Below, in pieces: positions 4,926-6,198 of a stretch of DNA of 6,198 nt. The stretch lies in the NCBI GenBank assembly GCA_027320105.1, contig DAHVMA010000065.1:1-6198 (forward strand), read 5' to 3'. Source of the stretch: JAKAQB01 sp027320105 (GTDB lineage Bacteria; Actinomycetota; Acidimicrobiia; Acidimicrobiales; Palsa-688). Under the pieces are notes generated by a model, which saw only the letters and a list, made by a program, of their open reading frames with translations, did no database searches and was not told the DNA's origin. The position numbers were made by a program, and so were the translations under genes. The first letter of the stretch is position 1; every line of letters begins with the position of its first letter.

Positions 4926-5237
4926 ATGCGTCCAGCCGACACCTTCCTCCCCGGCGCCCAGGACCACCGCAGGCGGACCCGGCGCCAGGTACGGCACGAG
5001 GCGAGAGCCCGGCTGCGGACAGCGGGCACCGACGAGGAGCTGCTCGAGGACGCCGACGCCCGCTGCCCCAAGGAGGTGCACGACCTCGGGCGCCGGGCTT
5101 CGCCGCGCCCGCCACAGCCACCCAAAGACGGCCGCCGCGGGGGCTTCAAGGTCTGGAAGACCCCTTACTGGAAGCGGCGCAAAGCGCAGCGCGCCGCTCG
5201 CAACGCCGCCCTCCGGGACCTGACCCGCAAGACGTAG
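4926..5237 (+). CDS. Small, strongly basic protein of unknown function
   Basis: 103 residues; not recognised. About 29 Arg/Lys against about 13 Asp/Glu, so it is strongly cationic. Residues 14-31 are Arg-rich and probably helical (HRRRTRRQVRHEARARLR). Residues 35-54 are acidic (GTDEELLEDADARCPKEVHD) with the single cysteine C47. Residues 58-74 are Pro/Arg/Gly-rich and probably flexible. The tail, about 74-103, holds FKVWKTPYWKRRKAQR. No signal peptide or membrane helix is visible. Coding status is supported by GAGGAGG at six-nt spacing, an ATG, and an uninterrupted frame that ends just before the convergent neighbour. The composition suggests a nucleic-acid or ribosome-associated protein, but this is inference from charge alone. 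It sits 111 nt after orn on the same strand, behind two hairpins, so it probably has its own control. Confidence 0.7.
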   Translation: MRPADTFLPGAQDHRRRTRRQVRHEARARLRTAGTDEELLEDADARCPKEVHDLGRRASPRPPQPPKDGRRGGFKVWKTPYWKRRKAQRAARNAALRDLTRKT

Positions 5238-5238
5238 G

Positions 5239-5253
5239 CCGCCGAGCCGGCGG
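5239..5253 (+). terminator. Possible U-less hairpin terminator after the small basic protein gene
   Basis: CCGCCG (5239-5244) pairs with CGGCGG (5248-5253) around AGC, a 6-bp GC-only hairpin beginning one nt after the TAG stop. No T-run follows. It lies in the 42-nt gap between convergent genes. The placement is right, but GC-only hairpins are common by chance at this composition. Confidence 0.35.
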
Positions 5254-5279
5254 TCCGTGCCCGGGTTGCCCGCCCCGGC

Positions 5280-5570
5280 CTACGACCGTCCCGGGTCACC
5301 GCCCAGGTCCCAGATCGCCTCGAGGTCGTGGCGGCTGAACGCTTGGAAGGCGATCAGCGTCCTCGTATCGGTGATCCCCTCGAGGGCATGGATGCGCCGC
5401 GTCACGACGTCGGCGAGGTCCTCGTGGCGGCGCACCCGGACAACGGCAACGAGGTCGGCATGGCCGGCCACCGAGTACACCTCCGCTACGCCTTCCACGT
5501 CGGCCAGCTCGGCAGCCAGCGACGCCACCCGGGAGGGGACGGCGTCGATGAGCACGAAAGCATGGACCAT
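5280..5570 (-). CDS. Stand-alone Lrp/AsnC ligand-binding (RAM) domain protein
   Basis: 96 residues covering one RAM/ACT-like domain of the Lrp/AsnC family, without the N-terminal helix-turn-helix that would bind DNA. Visible pattern: first strand MVHAFVLIDA (1-10); helix SRVASLAAELADVEGV (13-28); strand AEVYSVAGHADLVAVVRV (29-46), where the G-x-x-DL turn is the family's ligand and oligomer signature; helix LADVVTRRIHALEGI (52-66); and the closing TDTRTLIAFQAF (67-78). Such small proteins form oligomers that bind amino acids or similar ligands and may act through partner proteins; a metabolic-sensor role is inference. The start at ATG 5570 is supported by the domain boundary and by TAGCGT ending 7 nt upstream. 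The frame continues upstream to a GTG at 5687 with a low-complexity extension, which is not credible as protein. Convergent with the small basic gene. Confidence 0.87.
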   Translation of the reverse strand: MVHAFVLIDAVPSRVASLAAELADVEGVAEVYSVAGHADLVAVVRVRRHEDLADVVTRRIHALEGITDTRTLIAFQAFSRHDLEAIWDLGGDPGRS

Positions 5571-5577
5571 GGGCGGG

Positions 5578-5583
5578 ACGCTA
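5578..5583 (-). promoter_or_regulatory. -10 box of the RAM-domain gene, leaderless spacing
   Basis: On the minus strand TAGCGT (5583 to 5578) ends exactly 7 nt before the ATG at 5570, so the expected transcription start coincides with the start codon. No Shine-Dalgarno is present in CCCGCCC. The hexamer and spacing match dut and orn in this window. No -35 was found. Confidence 0.5.
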
Positions 5584-5644
5584 CCGGACGGCGGCGCCGC
5601 CCCGCCCGGTCCCCCGCCGGCCTCGGTCCCGCCCATCCCATCCA

Positions 5645-5691
5645 AACTGTGAGTGGAAAGTACACAGGGTGTGATGTTTTCACTCACAGTT
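5645..5691. repeat. Low-GC nested inverted repeat between thioesterase and RAM-domain genes
   Basis: AACTGTGAGTG (5645-5655) and CACTCACAGTT (5681-5691) are perfect 11-bp inverted copies. The match extends inward to 15 bp (5645-5659 with 5677-5691) if one G.U pair on the plus strand is allowed (A.C on the minus strand). Inside lies a smaller repeat, ACAC (5662-5665) with GTGT (5669-5672). The stretch is roughly 40% GC in very GC-rich surroundings. It lies 28 nt past the thioesterase stop and 75 nt before the RAM gene. It could be an operator for a dimeric regulator, or an RNA hairpin for termination or attenuation. There is no T-tract after the stem in either direction. Confidence 0.75.
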
Positions 5692-5704
5692 CGGTGTGGG
5701 GGTC

Positions 5705-5720
5705 AGGCCGGCGCCGGCCT
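5705..5720 (-). terminator. GC palindrome at the thioesterase stop codon
   Basis: AGGCCGGCGCCGGCCT is a perfect 16-nt palindrome that overlaps the thioesterase TAG. As RNA it can fold into a 6-bp stem with a 4-nt loop. There is no U-tract, so it may be a weak terminator element working with the larger inverted repeat just downstream, or chance at this GC content. Confidence 0.3.
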
Positions 5721-6198
5721 ACCCGCCCGGCGCCACGACGCTGGCGACAGCCGAGAGCGCCACCTCGCCGGCGTCGTCGGAGACCCACACGCATACGACG
5801 TCTCCGCAACGGGCGCTGCAGACCGCAACCTGACCGGGGGAGCCAGGCTCGCCGCCGGCACCGATCGCCCTGCGGTACTCGACCTCGGCGGTCCCGACGC
5901 ATGCGCCGGGGGCGTGGCGTGCCAGTTCGTCCTCGAGCATGGCCCAGCCGGCGGCGTTGTTGACGTGGCCGAGGACGTCGAAGTCGGCAACCCGGAGCGG
6001 CCACCCCCGCCCCGGGGTGTCCGCTGGGGCTGGGCCGTGGAGGAGCCGCGCGGCCACCGACCGCCCCGCCGCCGCCGGTCCGTAGATCCCCCTGAAGCGT
6101 TCCCCGAGAGGCGCCGGGCGCATCGTGACCGGGTCCAGGCTCACCCACAGGGAGACCGCCTCCGCCGCCACTCCGGCCGATCCGACGATGGAGGTCCG
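5719..6198 (-). CDS. Acyl-ACP thioesterase (FatA/FatB-like, hotdog fold), 5' end outside window
   Basis: C-terminal 159 residues of an acyl-ACP thioesterase-like protein. The family hydrolyses acyl-ACP to free fatty acid and ACP and is built of two tandem hotdog domains. The visible start RTSIVG and EAVSLWVSLDPVTMRPAP (13-30) is the end of the first hotdog. The second hotdog begins PLRVADFDVLGHVNNAAGW (67-85), with VEYRRAI (106-112) after it. By analogy with plant FatB, D74 and H78 in DVLGH and E107 in VEYRR correspond to catalytic positions; the plant catalytic Asn in DVNQH is Leu here (L76). The frame is open to the right edge with family-like sequence, so the gene continues beyond it and the GTG at 6171 is not the true start. 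It is followed by a palindrome, then the large inverted repeat and the RAM gene. Confidence 0.87.
   Translation of the reverse strand, partial: RTSIVGSAGVAAEAVSLWVSLDPVTMRPAPLGERFRGIYGPAAAGRSVAARLLHGPAPADTPGRGWPLRVADFDVLGHVNNAAGWAMLEDELARHAPGACVGTAEVEYRRAIGAGGEPGSPGQVAVCSARCGDVVCVWVSDDAGEVALSAVASVVAPGG

Noticed and set aside
4866..4935. tRNA-like look of 4866-4935, with stem ACCGG/CCGGT and 7-nt loop CCTCAGG that could read as anticodon TCA (selenocysteine) or a leucine-type arm
   Set aside because: No T-arm with TTCRANN, no acceptor pairing, and loop position 33 is C rather than U. It is better read as a leader hairpin.
4209..5081. 290-codon minus-strand frame opposite orn
   Set aside because: Antisense shadow of orn with no domain and no start signal.
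5261..5278. CCGGG...CCCGG inverted repeat in the convergent gap 5238-5279
   Set aside because: Five GC pairs with an 8-nt loop and no T-tract; too likely by chance at this composition to call a terminator.
5571..5687. Longer RAM-domain protein starting at GTG 5687
   Set aside because: The added 39 residues are Gly/Pro-rich low complexity, the start lies inside the inverted repeat, and the ATG at 5570 has a well-spaced -10 box.
6172..6198. Thioesterase starting at GTG 6171 as a complete gene
   Set aside because: The codons upstream of 6171 (RTSIVGSAG) match the family pattern and the frame is open to the edge, so the gene is cut by the window rather than complete.

Overview
The window is GC-rich, uses GTG starts freely, and packs its genes with 4-nt overlaps. 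Several starts are preceded by TANNNT -10 boxes at leaderless spacing. Together with an actinobacterial-type Fpg/Nei subfamily protein and a DUF2510-like/LppU-like membrane protein, this points to a high-GC actinobacterium. Acidimicrobiia or a related uncultured lineage is plausible but not provable from this sequence. No mobile element, phage, CRISPR or defence gene was found. It reads as ordinary chromosomal core with a few regulatory oddities.

Layout, left to right. (1) Positions 1-1232, minus strand: acuI/yhdH-type acryloyl-CoA reductase, overlapping by GTGA with a flavin reductase domain protein that runs off the left edge. (2) Positions 1326-2041, plus strand: tRNA-Gly(GCC) with encoded CCA, followed only 10 nt later by the start of a DedA-family membrane protein. 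(3) Positions 2086-4233, minus strand: a tight cluster dut > Fpg/Nei-like glycosylase > LppU-like membrane protein > small P450-type [3Fe-4S] ferredoxin. The first three abut or overlap; the ferredoxin follows after 55 nt. (4) Positions 4266-4814, plus strand: oligoribonuclease (orn), divergent from dut with two back-to-back -10 boxes in about 30 bp. (5) Positions 4815-5237: a hairpin-rich leader, a strong Shine-Dalgarno, and an unrecognised 103-residue very basic protein. (6) Positions 5280-6198, minus strand: an acyl-ACP thioesterase (5' end outside the window), a low-GC 47-nt nested inverted repeat, and a stand-alone Lrp/AsnC ligand-binding (RAM) domain protein.

How the genes fit together: dut and the glycosylase are both DNA-integrity functions (keeping dUTP out of DNA, excising damaged bases) and are probably co-transcribed. 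The divergent orn finishes RNA decay by degrading 2-5-nt oligoribonucleotides. AcuI and the flavin reductase are probably one redox operon. The ferredoxin probably serves a P450 encoded elsewhere.

The most interesting signals are the leaderless-spacing promoter pattern (TAGCGT/TACCGT 6-7 nt before GTG/ATG at dut, orn and the RAM gene), the perfect 11-bp inverted repeat (15 bp with one G.U) before the RAM gene, the tRNA-dedA junction with no room for a ribosome-binding site, and the structured leader of the basic small protein. I found no convincing new multi-gene system.
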